Source: Macrostomum hystrix (taxonomy: Eukaryota; Platyhelminthes; Macrostomidae). Taken from it: a stretch of DNA of 64,000 nt. Below are positions 21,091-32,245 of the stretch, piece after piece. The notes beneath the pieces were generated by a model. That model worked only from the letters and a program-made list of their open reading frames with translations, was not told where the DNA came from and ran no database searches. Made by a program: the position numbers and the translations under genes. The stretch is from contig CATNEN010000038.1 of NCBI GenBank assembly GCA_950097015.1, positions 31,334,501 through 31,398,500 on the forward strand. Reading direction: 5' to 3'. The stretch's first letter is position 1, and every line of letters starts with the position of its first letter.

Positions 21091-22754
21091 CCTAGTATCA
21101 TTTTTAGCTGAATTCGACTTAAGTACTTGTATTTGTTTCATTTTAACTATATTCGTACTTAAGCTTTTTAGATTATAGAAAAGCCATGTTTTCGTAGTCT
21201 AGAAAACAGGCCGCATCAAAGCTGCTCAAATAAACTAGATTTGTAATCATAAATCCTATTTCTTTCTTTTCATACTACACAATAGTACGGGTATATTTGT
21301 TAATAAGTACAAATAGAATGCACATCTAAAAACTTAGTGCCAGCAAATTAATGCGCGATTTCATATTCCATTTTTTGTTTGCCGGTGCAGTCACTTTTTC
21401 CCCTTAATTTACTGCTTTCCTGAGTAGTAGAGTCAGATCATAAGGTGACCCACAGCTAGTCAGGAGGCAGTTCTGTTGATATCAATTTCCCCACACAAAG
21501 CACGCAAGTACTTGAATCCGTGGATTGTATCAAGATCAACACTCGAGAGTGTACTTTACTTAGGGTTGCTCCTTAAACTATGCTTACAAAGTAAATTTTG
21601 CCTTATTGCGAATTCGAGCCTACGGACTGTGTTTCAGGGTTCAGACTCAAGACTGCATTGTCAATTATTTCTAGTTATGGCAAGATTGTTCTTTTTGTTT
21701 CAGCCCTTTGCATATAGACTGCATTTTCGCCATTGTGTCATTTCGCCATTTCGCCATCGCCAACAATCCAACAAAATATGCGAGCGCTTCTTTGAAAGAG
21801 ATAACAAAACTTGTAATTGAGGAGCTAGAATAAACAAATTATTTTATCACATGGACTGAAGATTGCTAATCGATTTGGACTTTTGGATTTTGATTTTTCG
21901 AAGCCCAGAAGCGTCTAACTGCAAAAACGCATTGTCAAATATTGGAAAGCTTTCTCATTTCAGCGCATTCCACGCCTCATTGGTCTAATTTACACAATAA
22001 AAGAGGCGTCAAGAACAAGTACAAATATACTTTCTCTGTGGTTTTTAGACCAATTTAACTGCCGAGTTACTGACTGCATTAGGCAGATTACTGATAAGAA
22101 ATAAACTTCATCAGGTCACTGTTCAAAAAAGCATTGGTAATTTGAAACATCGCTCTCTACTCAACTTCTAACGCCAGCTACATTCGATTGAAAGGACAAA
22201 TGTCGAACAACTTTTCATGTTTTAAGGCTCAAATCACAATCGACAGAAACAACAACTTATCAGCTTATCATTTTAAGCTCCACCTTGAAAACCGGTAACC
22301 AACTGTACGCACCGCAGCCGACATGGTGACTGGCGCAGCTCATTCAGAATGCAGGCTTTTCGCGGTGACGAAGCTGTGTAGAAGAGACGGGAATAGTCCA
22401 GTACCGCAATCGATAAGATATGCAGGTGAAACATGTGTCCGGCAGGTAGTTGCCGTACCGGACCTGCTGACTGCTGAGAACCACACTGAGCGCGTCTGCT
22501 GTGAACACGATTTCTACAGAATGATGCGATGGAATGCTGGCTTAGAATTATGGATCGGATCGGAGCATCAGATCCCCAAACCTGTGGCTGCCAGATACCC
22601 AACAAAGGCTCGAGTCTCTCGCAGTGTCGTGAAGGCCAGGCCTTTGACTTACAGAGCTTGTTGTACAGTGTACACCCACTTTGTGCTAATAGGCAGAAAG
22701 TAAACAGTGACTACTACTTTGGAGTGCTGGGCACATTAAGAAACCACCTTATAA
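21091..22754. other. Intergenic stretch, partly GC-rich
   Basis: No supported gene. The part 22270-22710 is GC-richer with overlapping short frames on both strands (22273-22605 minus, 22323-22703 plus), but neither shows a known domain. It adjoins non-LTR debris and may be more of the same. Confidence 0.45.
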
Positions 22755-23060
22755 AACTTTATTTTATTTTATTGTTAGCATAGGTATCACATGGGCGCCT
22801 GGGACTTCTGCCAACTCCGAGGAAAACTGCCGCAAAGAGCGATGGCCGCAGTGTTAGTCCAGAGGTCCAACGGCGTCAGGTCCGTAGGGTGGGCCGAGCA
22901 GACGAAAATGTGCTGCACACTTCCATGCGCTCTAAGGCAGGTGTCAGGCACAGTAATGAATTCCTAATGATCTGGTGCACGGATTTCTGGGCGTTCAGCA
23001 GCAGCCACCAGCTAGTAGGGTTTAGTAGTGGGCTCCAAACTGGTGCAGTCCGTGCAAACT
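22755..23060 (-). pseudogene. 3' end of a non-LTR retrotransposon ORF2
   Basis: On the minus strand, from about 22950 to a stop near 22790, the translation contains GSVQHIFVCSAHPTDLTPLD followed by LWTN. This matches the C-terminal Cys/His signature of many non-LTR ORF2 proteins (HxF.C.AHPTxLT..DLW). Just upstream (22960-23030) the expected L-x-R-I-H-P-like segment is in another frame with stops, so the copy is broken. Immediately 3' is an AATAAAATAAAATAAA tail (about 22757-22776), typical of non-LTR ends. No reverse transcriptase core is visible here. Confidence 0.6.
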
Positions 23061-23299
23061 GAACATGGCAGTCATAGTTTCCTTTTTATGTCCCCAGGAG
23101 CTGCCAGACAGCTTTAAGGAAGCCAGTGCTGGCTTTGATAGTGTTGGCGATGTTATCGGCATGATAGTGAAATTTCAGGAGCGGGTGGCAGTGGCGCCGA
23201 GCATTTTAGGCGCAATGCAGTACTGGACTGGCAGCCCATCAAGCCACTGACATTGGCCGTAGATTTGTTCTAGCTGGTCCGTCTCCTTCAGTATTTTTC

Positions 23300-24392
23300 G
23301 AGGCCTTCGTCAAGATTACAAGATGTATCGCGAAAGCTGGCAGCTATCTCGCGAATTTACTGTGTTTTGTTACAAACCGTTGTTTTGTTTAATAAACAGT
23401 TCGAATACGTCGTATACTGAAGTAAATCAATCCCGTATGTTCCTCGCTCATATTCGCATTTGTTTCTTAAAGATTTAAGCTAATTTTTTCCGTTCCTTAT
23501 GCTTAAATAAACATAGTGCAACGTGTTTTTCGTGCTGCTGTTAAAAGCAGTTTAAAATTCCCGAAGATTAAAACCAACGTAAATATATTCCCTTTTTTCA
23601 AAAAACCTTACGGCATTTATCGATTTGGCGTTCGTTTTTCTCGAATATGACTATAGGGCACAAGGGTAGCTTAAAAATTAACATTAATTGAATCTATAGT
23701 TGCTTACAGTTCCTGTATCGAAATTAATTGAATTTATATTGCATGAATCATGTTTTACATTCGGCATTCGTCTTCGGAAGATAGTAAGCGCGAGTATACA
23801 CAGAATTTTCAATTAGAGCTAGCTCGTTAGCTTATAACATAAGGGTGGCGACTAGTCTTTCCCAGCAATTGGTCACTAAACGCAGGTTTTGATCAAATCA
23901 TTTCCGGAGCTCTAATTATCTACTCAATTCTGCTACTGATCCACCCACGGACAAATTAGCTTGCTGCAGTAATTCGGCTAAATTTAAACAAAACACTGCG
24001 TAATGACATTGTTAACTTCGTTTATCTATAGTACAGAAATATCGTGACTGTTGAAGAAAAAAAGTTAAATATATGTATTTTCATTACGAGGCCCATATTG
24101 TTTCATTAAATAAAATCTTTCGTTTTCTTTAGTTTCGTTCGTTTGGTTTTTCACTGACCTTCACAAGCCGTATATAAAATAATTGTGTTGCAAATTAGAA
24201 TAATATTTCCTATCTTAATCATTTTACTAATTTTTATCTTAGCGTCAGATCTAAATAACAAAATGACAGCCATCTTTTAGATAATTAAAAAAACAATCCA
24301 TGTACACGGAATTTTTAGTCATTGATTTAATTCTTTATTACCAAACCCATTTCAGAAATTTTTCAGCAACTTACGAATCTAACGATTGTAAA
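23300..24392. other. AT-rich intergenic stretch
   Basis: No gene seen. The last part, with pyrimidine-rich TTTTTCAG at 24359-24366, may be the promoter/5' UTR or a splice or trans-splice acceptor for the large single-exon gene that follows. Confidence 0.5.
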
Positions 24393-27300
24393 ATGGCACT
24401 CCCCAATCCGAAGCAAGTTTCGGAGCGGGTACAGCTGATTAGGTCTGACTTCATCTACATCTACGATGTCACCACGGAAGCCATGGCTGCTGAAGTTGCA
24501 AGCTGTCTGGGAATTTATATCCAAAATGTTCTTGCAGAATATCCGCTTGCTCGCCAGCCTTGTGATGGCCCTTGGAAGTTTGTTTTATGCGATGTGATGC
24601 CAGAATTGCGACTTATGCTATTGCTTAACACAATTAACAAGACTGGCGCCAGGAGTAAGATTGTGTATCTTGAGACCAGTACTGGCTGCTCCCCAGCGAA
24701 TGCTGAACGACTGGATTTAATTCTTATGTACAATTTGCCGCAGAATAGAGAGCGCTTTTTAGCTTCAGTGCCCATTTCCGCAGATCAATTCTACTTTTCC
24801 CCTAACGCTAGCGCTGAGTTTGCCGCCGGATGTTGCTTTTTCGAGAGAATGTCATGGATGCAGCCCAAGCAGCTGGAGACAATTGCCAGCACTCTTAGTG
24901 TCGAGATTAATTTCCTATGGGTGGAGAGGGGTGATCCGCCATTTTTTTCTGAGGATGTCCGGCTTGGTCGAAGCACGTTGGATTTTGAGCCGCAATTCGT
25001 TACAACATTTGGTGTATCGTTTTCTATTCAAAATAGTGTCAGCAGTTTGGCGCGTCTTAACAAGCGCCCAGCTTCGTCTGATTCTTCCGAACAGGAGATT
25101 GAAAGTGCTAAGAAATTGTCCAGTGACGCTTCAGTAGCTACCGATGACATGGACAACGCGCTTCACTCTAGAAAACTGCAGAAACTGGCGTCTCCCATTC
25201 GAGATTCTTCAGAAAGTGAATCTGATGAAGCATCGTTCCCTGTCTTAACTCCGTCGACTAGCAATTCAGATGCAATGGCGTCGACATCCACATTCAATTG
25301 TGGAGTTGCTGCTGGCGTCAATCGATCTTATTCCGAGTTGACAACCTTCTCAAAGGGTACAATTCGCGTGGCTGGATCTGAGCTGCTCCAACAGTGGATT
25401 CACGATGGTCCAACTGCTCCAGTGCCAAAACTTACTGCAGGCAAATCGCGTAGTCCAGTCATTGCAATGACAACCAGTCCAATTAGACATTGGATTCTTA
25501 GCCCATTTAAAGCGGATGTCGCTGACGAGCGAATCAGAGATGGAATAGTTGGCTGCTTAGATAATGTTGACCAGGTGCTTGTACTTCCATACTTGGACTC
25601 AAGTGAAGTTATTCGCAAGCGGGTGGTATTTACGGAACGAACACCGGATTATAGAACTATTCGCTCGCGCCTCGATACCCTCTGTAATAGTATGAGCCTA
25701 TCCGAAGTTTTAAGCTCTGCGAGGCTAAACTACGAATGCATGCTCGCTGAGAGCCCTAACTCTTACGACCACAGTCGATCCACTAGCTCATGGGTGCCGC
25801 TCAGCTTCGCAGCCGCAGAGAAGCTCAAGTGCGAGTTTCTTCTTATAACCAACGTACACACGTGCACTAGTCAAAACCTTGACACTTACATCAAGACCAG
25901 ATACCATCAAGCCGAGTGCTTTCATCTGGTTTTTGTCAGGGCGCTTGCCTACGTTATTATTAAGTTCAAGTCATACGATGAGTGTCTGCAAGCATACATG
26001 GCCATGCAATTCCGCCGCGGTGCTTCCTATGTTCACCATGTGTGCCAGCTTGACTATATAAGTTTAATTGACTGTCGTCTTCGCCTACCAAGCCATGACT
26101 TTCTTAGTTGGATTCCGACTAAAACGACTGGTTCCACGCGTGCCTCTGCCGAAGCTTCTAGCGCGAGAGTTGTACCTCATTGTAACTGCCATCCCACTAA
26201 CGATTTTCTTCGCGTTTCCCGCCAAGTATCGTTCCAAAGTTTAGTGCGCCACATCGAAAACACGCTTCGATTGTTTGAAATCGATCCCGCAAAGGCTCCA
26301 GCATCTCTGGTTGTGAGAACTGCTGAGCTGCTATTCGATCCTAATAACGCAAAGTTCGATGATCCTGACTCAGTCCGTAATTTCTACGGGATGTTAGGAA
26401 ACGAGTACTTAGCCTTTGGCAGCATTAACTGCTCTGAACCAGGCGTCGTTATACCTGGACTCGCTTACCGCCTAAAGTGGATTCTAACTGGCCCAATAGT
26501 TAGCCGAAAGCCACTGCCAAGAGGCAAATTCTATCGAACTGTCAGTTCCCCAATACGGCACTGGTACATTTCAAATTTAAAGCATGGTATTGCTAATCAG
26601 CGTCTGGAGGCGGACATTGTGTTAGCCCTTTCTCATATTGATCAGTTGTTGATCTATCAGCTACCTTCGAACCAGTTTGGCCTCCAAAAGTGTGCTGTAT
26701 TTACAGAGTCTGAGCCATCTTGTGAAGAAATGCGCTCTCGAATTAAAAGAGCCCTGGGCACCCTAGGTACTCTATCCAACAGCGCCACCGTTGATTTTCA
26801 AGTGCGGTTGTCCGAGGATTCAACAATCGAGTCCAGCGCTGTTGTTCACTGGGTCCCGCTCTCCTACGAGACAGCGCAGGCTATGGAGACTCAGTTCCTC
26901 TTTGTCACCGGCTTCCAGCCGTCGCGCACACCTGGCCTGATTGTTATTAACTATTTAGCCTCGTATTTACCGAACGCTTTAAGCATCTATGCGCCATGCT
27001 ATTTGGACAAAAGCTTAGACTATGCTGTGCTGCGTTTCTCCAACTGGGAATACTGCGCTGATGCCTATCGCTATATGGCGGCCAACGCCGACACAACCGG
27101 CATTCATGGCCGGCTTGTGTGCATGTTGGATTACGTTGAAATCGGAGATTCCGTTCTTCGAGTGCCCTGCCACAATGTTCTACCCTGGTATGAAGCCAGC
27201 GCGACGCCTTCAAACATCAAATCGTTGGCGCTTCTACCTTACGACAAAGCCGACTTTAACTGCAACTGCCATCCGCAGCCGAACTGTCTTCGCCAGTGCA

Positions 27301-27425
27301 TCGCTAAAGACAAGCTGCCATTGGTTGCCACTTGCACCCTTAACTGGGCCGCCATGCCGGTGAAAGCGAACACGGTCAATCAGTGCGTAATGGACATGCT
27401 GCGCAACAAAGCGAACCAGAAGTAA
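24393..27425 (+). CDS. Orphan 1010-residue protein with duplicated RRM-like module
   Basis: Not recognised as a known family. It is a single exon. Residues 1-220 are globular with an RRM-like beta-alpha order (FIYIYDVT ... WKFVLCDVMP). Residues 220-340 are a Ser-rich acidic/basic linker. A module is then repeated at about 361-607 and 718-965. Each copy starts SPIRHW, then LxxxDQxL, VFTExxP, RSR, WVPLS, an RRM-like segment (LFVTGF ... DYAVLRF; LLITNV ... AYVIIKF), VCxLDY, LRxP and ends CNCHP. The copies are divergent, so duplication is old. No signal peptide or membrane segment. ATG 24393 (AAAATGG) is chosen over 24300 because a TTTTTCAG acceptor-like site lies between. RNA binding is inference only. 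The reading frame is certain. Confidence 0.85.
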   Translation: MALPNPKQVSERVQLIRSDFIYIYDVTTEAMAAEVASCLGIYIQNVLAEYPLARQPCDGPWKFVLCDVMPELRLMLLLNTINKTGARSKIVYLETSTGCSPANAERLDLILMYNLPQNRERFLASVPISADQFYFSPNASAEFAAGCCFFERMSWMQPKQLETIASTLSVEINFLWVERGDPPFFSEDVRLGRSTLDFEPQFVTTFGVSFSIQNSVSSLARLNKRPASSDSSEQEIESAKKLSSDASVATDDMDNALHSRKLQKLASPIRDSSESESDEASFPVLTPSTSNSDAMASTSTFNCGVAAGVNRSYSELTTFSKGTIRVAGSELLQQWIHDGPTAPVPKLTAGKSRSPVIAMTTSPIRHWILSPFKADVADERIRDGIVGCLDNVDQVLVLPYLDSSEVIRKRVVFTERTPDYRTIRSRLDTLCNSMSLSEVLSSARLNYECMLAESPNSYDHSRSTSSWVPLSFAAAEKLKCEFLLITNVHTCTSQNLDTYIKTRYHQAECFHLVFVRALAYVIIKFKSYDECLQAYMAMQFRRGASYVHHVCQLDYISLIDCRLRLPSHDFLSWIPTKTTGSTRASAEASSARVVPHCNCHPTNDFLRVSRQVSFQSLVRHIENTLRLFEIDPAKAPASLVVRTAELLFDPNNAKFDDPDSVRNFYGMLGNEYLAFGSINCSEPGVVIPGLAYRLKWILTGPIVSRKPLPRGKFYRTVSSPIRHWYISNLKHGIANQRLEADIVLALSHIDQLLIYQLPSNQFGLQKCAVFTESEPSCEEMRSRIKRALGTLGTLSNSATVDFQVRLSEDSTIESSAVVHWVPLSYETAQAMETQFLFVTGFQPSRTPGLIVINYLASYLPNALSIYAPCYLDKSLDYAVLRFSNWEYCADAYRYMAANADTTGIHGRLVCMLDYVEIGDSVLRVPCHNVLPWYEASATPSNIKSLALLPYDKADFNCNCHPQPNCLRQCIAKDKLPLVATCTLNWAAMPVKANTVNQCVMDMLRNKANQK

Positions 27426-27942
27426 GAAAGCTCGTAGGTAATTTTTGAACTAGGCTTTATTAAATTGTTTTTATATAGCCAGTGAATATAAAATGTTTAA
27501 AAATAGAATCGTACCCAACTATAAACCTCTAACCATCTTTGTAATTATTCAGTGCGCCTAATCACCTACTCTTAAGATTGAACTATGGTTTATATACATT
27601 GTGTGCAAAAATTATACTAGCTTTTATACCATTTTTATCAGTTGAGCTATACGGTATCTCGATGTTATTAATTTCGGAAGTATGATTCACTTAATGAGAT
27701 TAAAGTCTAAAGACTTTAGTATGGTTTTAAGAAGTTTTTTTTGCTTTTCTAAAAGCGTCTTAATTTACTTCACTTAAATTAACTCGATTAGCTCTAGGAG
27801 AGGTACAAATCAAACTAATACTAAATATTATGTGTACATTATAACTAAATTCAATCCCCTTATATCTACCGCTATCAGCTTGTGTCTGGTCACATTTAGC
27901 TGCTTTCTTCTACTGTTGGCATTTAAGATGTCGATGCAACTT
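27426..27942. other. AT-rich stretch 3' of the orphan gene
   Basis: Likely 3' UTR followed by intergenic DNA. No coding frame or RNA gene is evident. Confidence 0.5.
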
Positions 27943-29249
27943 GGTTGTTCGGAAAGTTCGCGGACAAACTTGAAAAAAACTGTAACTGCATACGTATATG
28001 AAAACATTAGTTGTCAACCTTCTCAATATACGTGCCCTTGAGGCAGACACACTTGTGCCATCGCTCTGGCAGCTTCTCAATTCCAGCAGCGAAAAATTCT
28101 CTGGGGTCCCTCTGACCCACTGGCTGATGGCAGAGGCCATGGCCTGTACGCTACTGTACCGGTGACCTCGGAGGGATTCCTTCATCTGCCCAAACAGCCA
28201 GTAGTCGCTCGGTGCTAGGTCTGGCGAGTACGGCGGATGCGGCAGCAGCTCGAAGCCCAGGTTGGCGATGGCAGCCATTGTTGCCTGACTGGTGTGAGGC
28301 CTGGCATTGTCCTGCTGCAGCAGGATCCCCCTGGTCAGCTTGCCACGGCGCTCACTCTTGATGGCTTCACGCAATTTCTGAAGCACTTGGATGTAATAAG
28401 CACTGTTGATGGTAGTGCCTCGTGGAAGCCAGTCGATGAGCAGAATGCCCTCTTTGTCCCAGAAGACGGTGGCCATCTGCTTGCCAGCTGATGGTACAGT
28501 CAGGGCCTTCACTGGGGCAGGTTCATCAGCTCTCTTCCACACGCTGCTTTGCTTCTTGGACTCCGGTTCGCTATAGTGGAACCATGACTCGTCTCCTGTC
28601 ACAATTCGGTCCAAAAATTTCGGATCATTGCGGTAGGCCTGCAGGAGCTGCTGACATGCACGGACCCGTTCGCGCTACTGGTCATCCGTCAGAAGCTTCG
28701 GGACCCAGCGAGCGACAACCCGTGACATCCCAAGCTCGGCTGTGAGAATCCCATGGACTGCTGTCGGTGAGATACCCACTATCTCTGCCAGTTCACGTAC
28801 TGTGACCCGACGGTCGACATCCAATGCCTGGCGTACACGCTCGATGTTAAACTTGTTGACCGTGGTGGCCGGCCTTCCACTGCGTGGCAGATCTTCGACC
28901 GTCTCCCAGCCTTCCTGGAAGCGCTGTACCCACTTGCTGACCATTGTCTTCGAAGGGGCATCTTTCCCATATGCCTCTTGTAACTCGCGGAGAATGTCGG
29001 CTTGACGCTTCCCTTGCCTTCACAAAAATCGAATGACACTTCGCTTGGCTTCTTCGTTATTTTGCATAGTGTCAAAATCAGTGGGTAACGAAAAAGATTG
29101 CTGTGAAAAAATGCATTGAGCAAATCTGAGCGCAGTAGCTTTAAAACTTGTGGGACATATTTGTTGTCTATGGCCAAAAGTATAGCTACACAGCCTTTTG
29201 CTTATTGAAAATTGAGTTTGTCCGCGAACTTTCCGAACAACCCTCATAC
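27943..29249 (-). mobile_element. mariner-family DNA transposon, inactive
   Basis: The inverted ends share GGTTGTTCGGAAAGTTCGCG (27943-27972 and, inverted, 29214-29242) and flank a mariner transposase frame on the minus strand. On the right the end continues to TATGAG, suggesting a TA target at about 29248; the left end has diverged and its TA is not clear. Length of about 1.3 kb is normal for mariner. The transposase is broken (see the transposase entry). Confidence 0.92.
28007..29067 (-). pseudogene. mariner DD34D transposase with two nonsense codons and a frameshift
   Basis: Cut-and-paste transposase of the IS630-Tc1-mariner group. It starts ATG at 29067. The DNA-binding half has a helix-turn-helix (VRELAEIVGISPTAVHGIL) and WVPKLLTDDQ, the mariner linker motif. 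The catalytic half has GDESW, LLQQDNARPH and YSPDLAPSDYWLF, with exactly 34 residues between the second and third Asp. The breaks are an in-frame TGA at 29020-29022, an in-frame TAG at 28675-28677 and a 1-base deletion near 28110, after which the normal C-terminal reading is in another frame down to the stop at 28007-28009. The near-intact frame suggests modest age. Confidence 0.93.
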
Positions 29250-29884
29250 ATTTAATTAATCACCTCTCTGTTAAAATGATTCAGTTTGATTTACTAATTG
29301 TTTCGCTTGTATTGCAGTTGGATTTTGTGCATTTTTCTGGCTTGCTCCATCACAAGTGAGTGCATATATCCGTTTTTGCTAAGTCCAAATGATCAGTAAT
29401 GTACAAATAAAAACGCGTTGAATAAAAATACTCAATCATTTGTCTTTTGTAACTTGTCGAACACATATCAGGTGTGTCTAAATACACTCAATCTAGCAAA
29501 CTACTATTGAAGTTTAACTATAACATAAATGTATTCCTAAGTTAAGTGTATTAACCGCATTTTTTACTTGAACGAGTATCCTGTGACCATATACTCGCTG
29601 TCACAGGATTAACTGTGAATTGCTGAGTAATTTATTGAGTTTGTAGGCAGGAGTAAGGTATCCGGCGGTCTCAATACCTCCATGCACTTATAAGGACTCG
29701 AGGTAGTTTTAGTGATAACATCGGTCTCTTTGTCGAGAATATCAAGGATCGAGTGATAGAAAAGCAAATCTGACAAAATTTAGAAACTTCTTATTTCTAA
29801 AAGACGGACTTTAAACCTACTCTAAACGTTGTGCCTTGTAAACCACTATCGGAGTATAGGAATTCTGAGTAATGGCAGTGTTGT
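29250..29884. other. Intergenic stretch with no gene seen
   Basis: AT-rich; no supported frame. It probably includes the 3' UTR of the minus-strand secreted-protein gene. Confidence 0.5.
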
Positions 29885-31048
29885 TTAAGTCGCGCAGTAG
29901 GCCTCCAGCTGTTGCAAGTCTGCCAGATTTAGATTCGTGGAGGCTATGGCGTAGCAAACTATTAAACCCGTCAGCCCGTAGGCTGGCTCAGAATCAAAGC
30001 CGAGACGCAGACAGCGCGGAGCAGCAGTAAAGGTCCAGGGCTGGTTGCTACCAATGGACTGCATGCTACCGTTCAGATAAAAGTTGGTGACACTACCGCT
30101 AGTAAAAATCACGCCCATGTTTGCCATGTTTGTTGCGAAATTAATACTTAGTAAAGCGCCGCTAGTCGACTGACGGACCTCACTCCTGACTTGGCTGGGA
30201 AATGGATGTTCTATCCAGACGCGACCGTTGCGATCGGCAAATCTGCCGGTATAACTAGCTGCGTTGCTACAGTCGTAAAAGTAGTGGTATGTGGTCTGGT
30301 ACCAGGTCTGGCGCTTCGCCCGCACGAAGAATGTAAAACTATTTCCATCTGAGAGATGGTTTGTCGTCAGCAAGCCGCTCTCCGTGTCTACCTCCAAGTA
30401 GGCTGTACTGAGCGCTCCGGTGGGCTGTGTGAAACTAGCGCCGTCGGAGTTGCGTGTGACAGCACCGTGCGGCGTGACGGCGTACTTGGCCGGGTTGGCT
30501 ATGTTTGAGTAGCCTTTGCGAAAGTCGAATAGAATCAGTAGCTTGCTGGTTAGGCTAGCGCTAAGACCTGGTATGACACCTTCTGGCGCTGTCGTCGCGG
30601 TTCCCACGGGAGCTGTGGCTGCTACTACTTCAATTGTTGTAGTTGTTATCACTGAAAGCGTTGGCGCTATGTTAGACTTGGTAAATGTCGCGGATCCGCT
30701 GAAACCAATGTCAACGGCCCAGTCTTTCATATAGCTGACGCAGTTGCTGGTCAGTCTAGTATCGACATTGTCCCACAATGTACTCAATTGCGCCGCATTG
30801 CCGTGATAGCACTGCTTATTTGCAGACAAAAAGTACAGGCCGCCACATTGTGACTCATCTACTAGACTGCAACAGGCGGCCGCGCAAGAGGCTAGATCCT
30901 GCCAAGACTGAGCCGTCAACTGCAGCAGACTTGCAGCTGTTGGGCATCGCTGCACAGCTAGAAGAATTTTGCGCTGCTCCAGCTGCACATTGACCATGCC
31001 TGTAATGCACGCAGCTGCGATAGCAATTGGTAGCAGGGCTCGAATCAT
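29885..31048 (-). CDS. Secreted protein with Cys-rich N-terminal and lectin-like C-terminal region
   Basis: A 387-residue single-exon protein. ATG at 31048 is the first true ATG and begins a signal-peptide-like segment (MIRALLPIAIAAACITGMVN). Residues about 35-110 are Cys-rich with WQDLASCAAACC, LYFLSANKQCY and SNCVSY, the layout of a PAN/apple-like or C-type-lectin-adjacent module. A Thr/Val/Ala-rich linker follows (about 120-160). Residues about 175-385 read as a jelly-roll (LamG/concanavalin-like) domain: LLILFDFRKGYSN, SFTFFVRAKR, VTNFYLNGSM, LRLGFDSE, GLIVCYAIA. The protein should be extracellular, possibly glycan-binding. The domain names are by pattern only. Composition is GC-richer than its flanks. 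Confidence 0.8.
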   Translation of the reverse strand: MIRALLPIAIAAACITGMVNVQLEQRKILLAVQRCPTAASLLQLTAQSWQDLASCAAACCSLVDESQCGGLYFLSANKQCYHGNAAQLSTLWDNVDTRLTSNCVSYMKDWAVDIGFSGSATFTKSNIAPTLSVITTTTIEVVAATAPVGTATTAPEGVIPGLSASLTSKLLILFDFRKGYSNIANPAKYAVTPHGAVTRNSDGASFTQPTGALSTAYLEVDTESGLLTTNHLSDGNSFTFFVRAKRQTWYQTTYHYFYDCSNAASYTGRFADRNGRVWIEHPFPSQVRSEVRQSTSGALLSINFATNMANMGVIFTSGSVTNFYLNGSMQSIGSNQPWTFTAAPRCLRLGFDSEPAYGLTGLIVCYAIASTNLNLADLQQLEAYCAT

Positions 31049-31786
31049 TTTTCTGAGACGCTTTTTAAACAGCAAAGCGTTCTACATGCATTCCCGCCTG
31101 TTAAATTGCTATATACTAGGGCTTACAGCCATTCCCTATATAACCGACTAAGTGTCTGGGGTGGGGATCCTTAAACACGATGAAATGCCACTGAAAGCTC
31201 TTTCATCGATTTTTTGTTTAAATCTTCAATTCTCATTTATTATTCCTATAAGCAAGTCACGATCTTTACGTTAATCAATTAACAGGTTCACTTGAAATTC
31301 CTTTAACAATTTTTGCATGCCATTCATACTGAACAAGTATCAAAAAGATATTCAACTTCAGACTTGAAAGATTATTCAACTTGAAACCGAGAACTCGTCT
31401 GAGCGTCTGAATCTTTAAGACGTATGATTGACATCTTTGAGAAGGTACTGGTCTTGGTACTTGACATCAGCGTTTCAAAGGCAGACAAAAATGCTAATAA
31501 GGTAATTTTTGCAGTGTTTAACTCCAAATTCTAGGCCTTCTTGTCGAAATCAGCGCTGGTATAGACAGCGAAATCTATTGTTCTAAAAAACAATGAAATG
31601 CGCAAACAATTCGTAACTTGCCTAATAACTAGTAGAATTCTTTTAGAATTAGACGAGTCAAACTTTGAGTGCACTTGAGAGCACTGCACTATCCTTACCT
31701 TTTGAAGAGACTCAAATGTAGTGAACTGTGTCTTGAATTCAATGCATGGCTATACATCTTGCTGCGATTAAAGTCTCTGAATGGGG
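31049..31786. other. Upstream stretch, no gene seen
   Basis: AT-rich, containing the presumed promoter of the minus-strand secreted-protein gene near 31049-31200. No coding frame is supported. Confidence 0.5.
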
Positions 31787-32245
31787 GTGAGTAGCAAAGC
31801 GGTCTAACGTCGCGTCAGCCTCTCGCACCAAGGTCCCTGAGCTCGATTCCGCGGTGAGACTACATTCATTTGGGGCGCAGTCAACGAGAGAAGGCTTGTC
31901 CTGCAATTTACGCCGAGGGACTACTTAAACTACTGTTTTAAGTAATTAGTTTAAGTAGGGCCAACCTCCAAGGCATAGTGAAAGTGCACACTGACTGACG
32001 TCGAGAAAGTCAGGGTAGATATACACACCCGTGTACACACCCGCTCAGGGAGTCAGCGGAATGGGCAAATTGCCTCCTGGCTAGCTGCGGATCTACTGTC
32101 ACCAAATAATGTGCCAGTGCCCCAAAATCGGGCTTAGATTGCACAAGCTTCCCAAGCCTTCTCTCCACGGATGTGCCCCTAATAAATGCAGTCTCGCCGC
32201 GGAATCGAGCTCAAAAGCTCTGCTCTGAGACGCTCTTACCCGGCG
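31787..32245. mobile_element. Head-to-head pair of tRNA-like SINE copies
   Basis: A tRNA-like head on the plus strand (31787-31860: AGCGGTCTAAC, CTCTCGCACCAAGG, GAGCTCGATTCCGCGG) is followed by GAGAGAAGGCTTG. The same head and following sequence return in inverted orientation at 32148-32245. The unit recurs at 44256-44320 and 59415-59525. AGCGGTCTAAC resembles a pol III A box and GAGCTCGATTCC a B box. Between the arms is a 12-bp perfect inverted repeat, CTACTTAAACTA (31921-31932/31947-31958). Confidence 0.75.
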
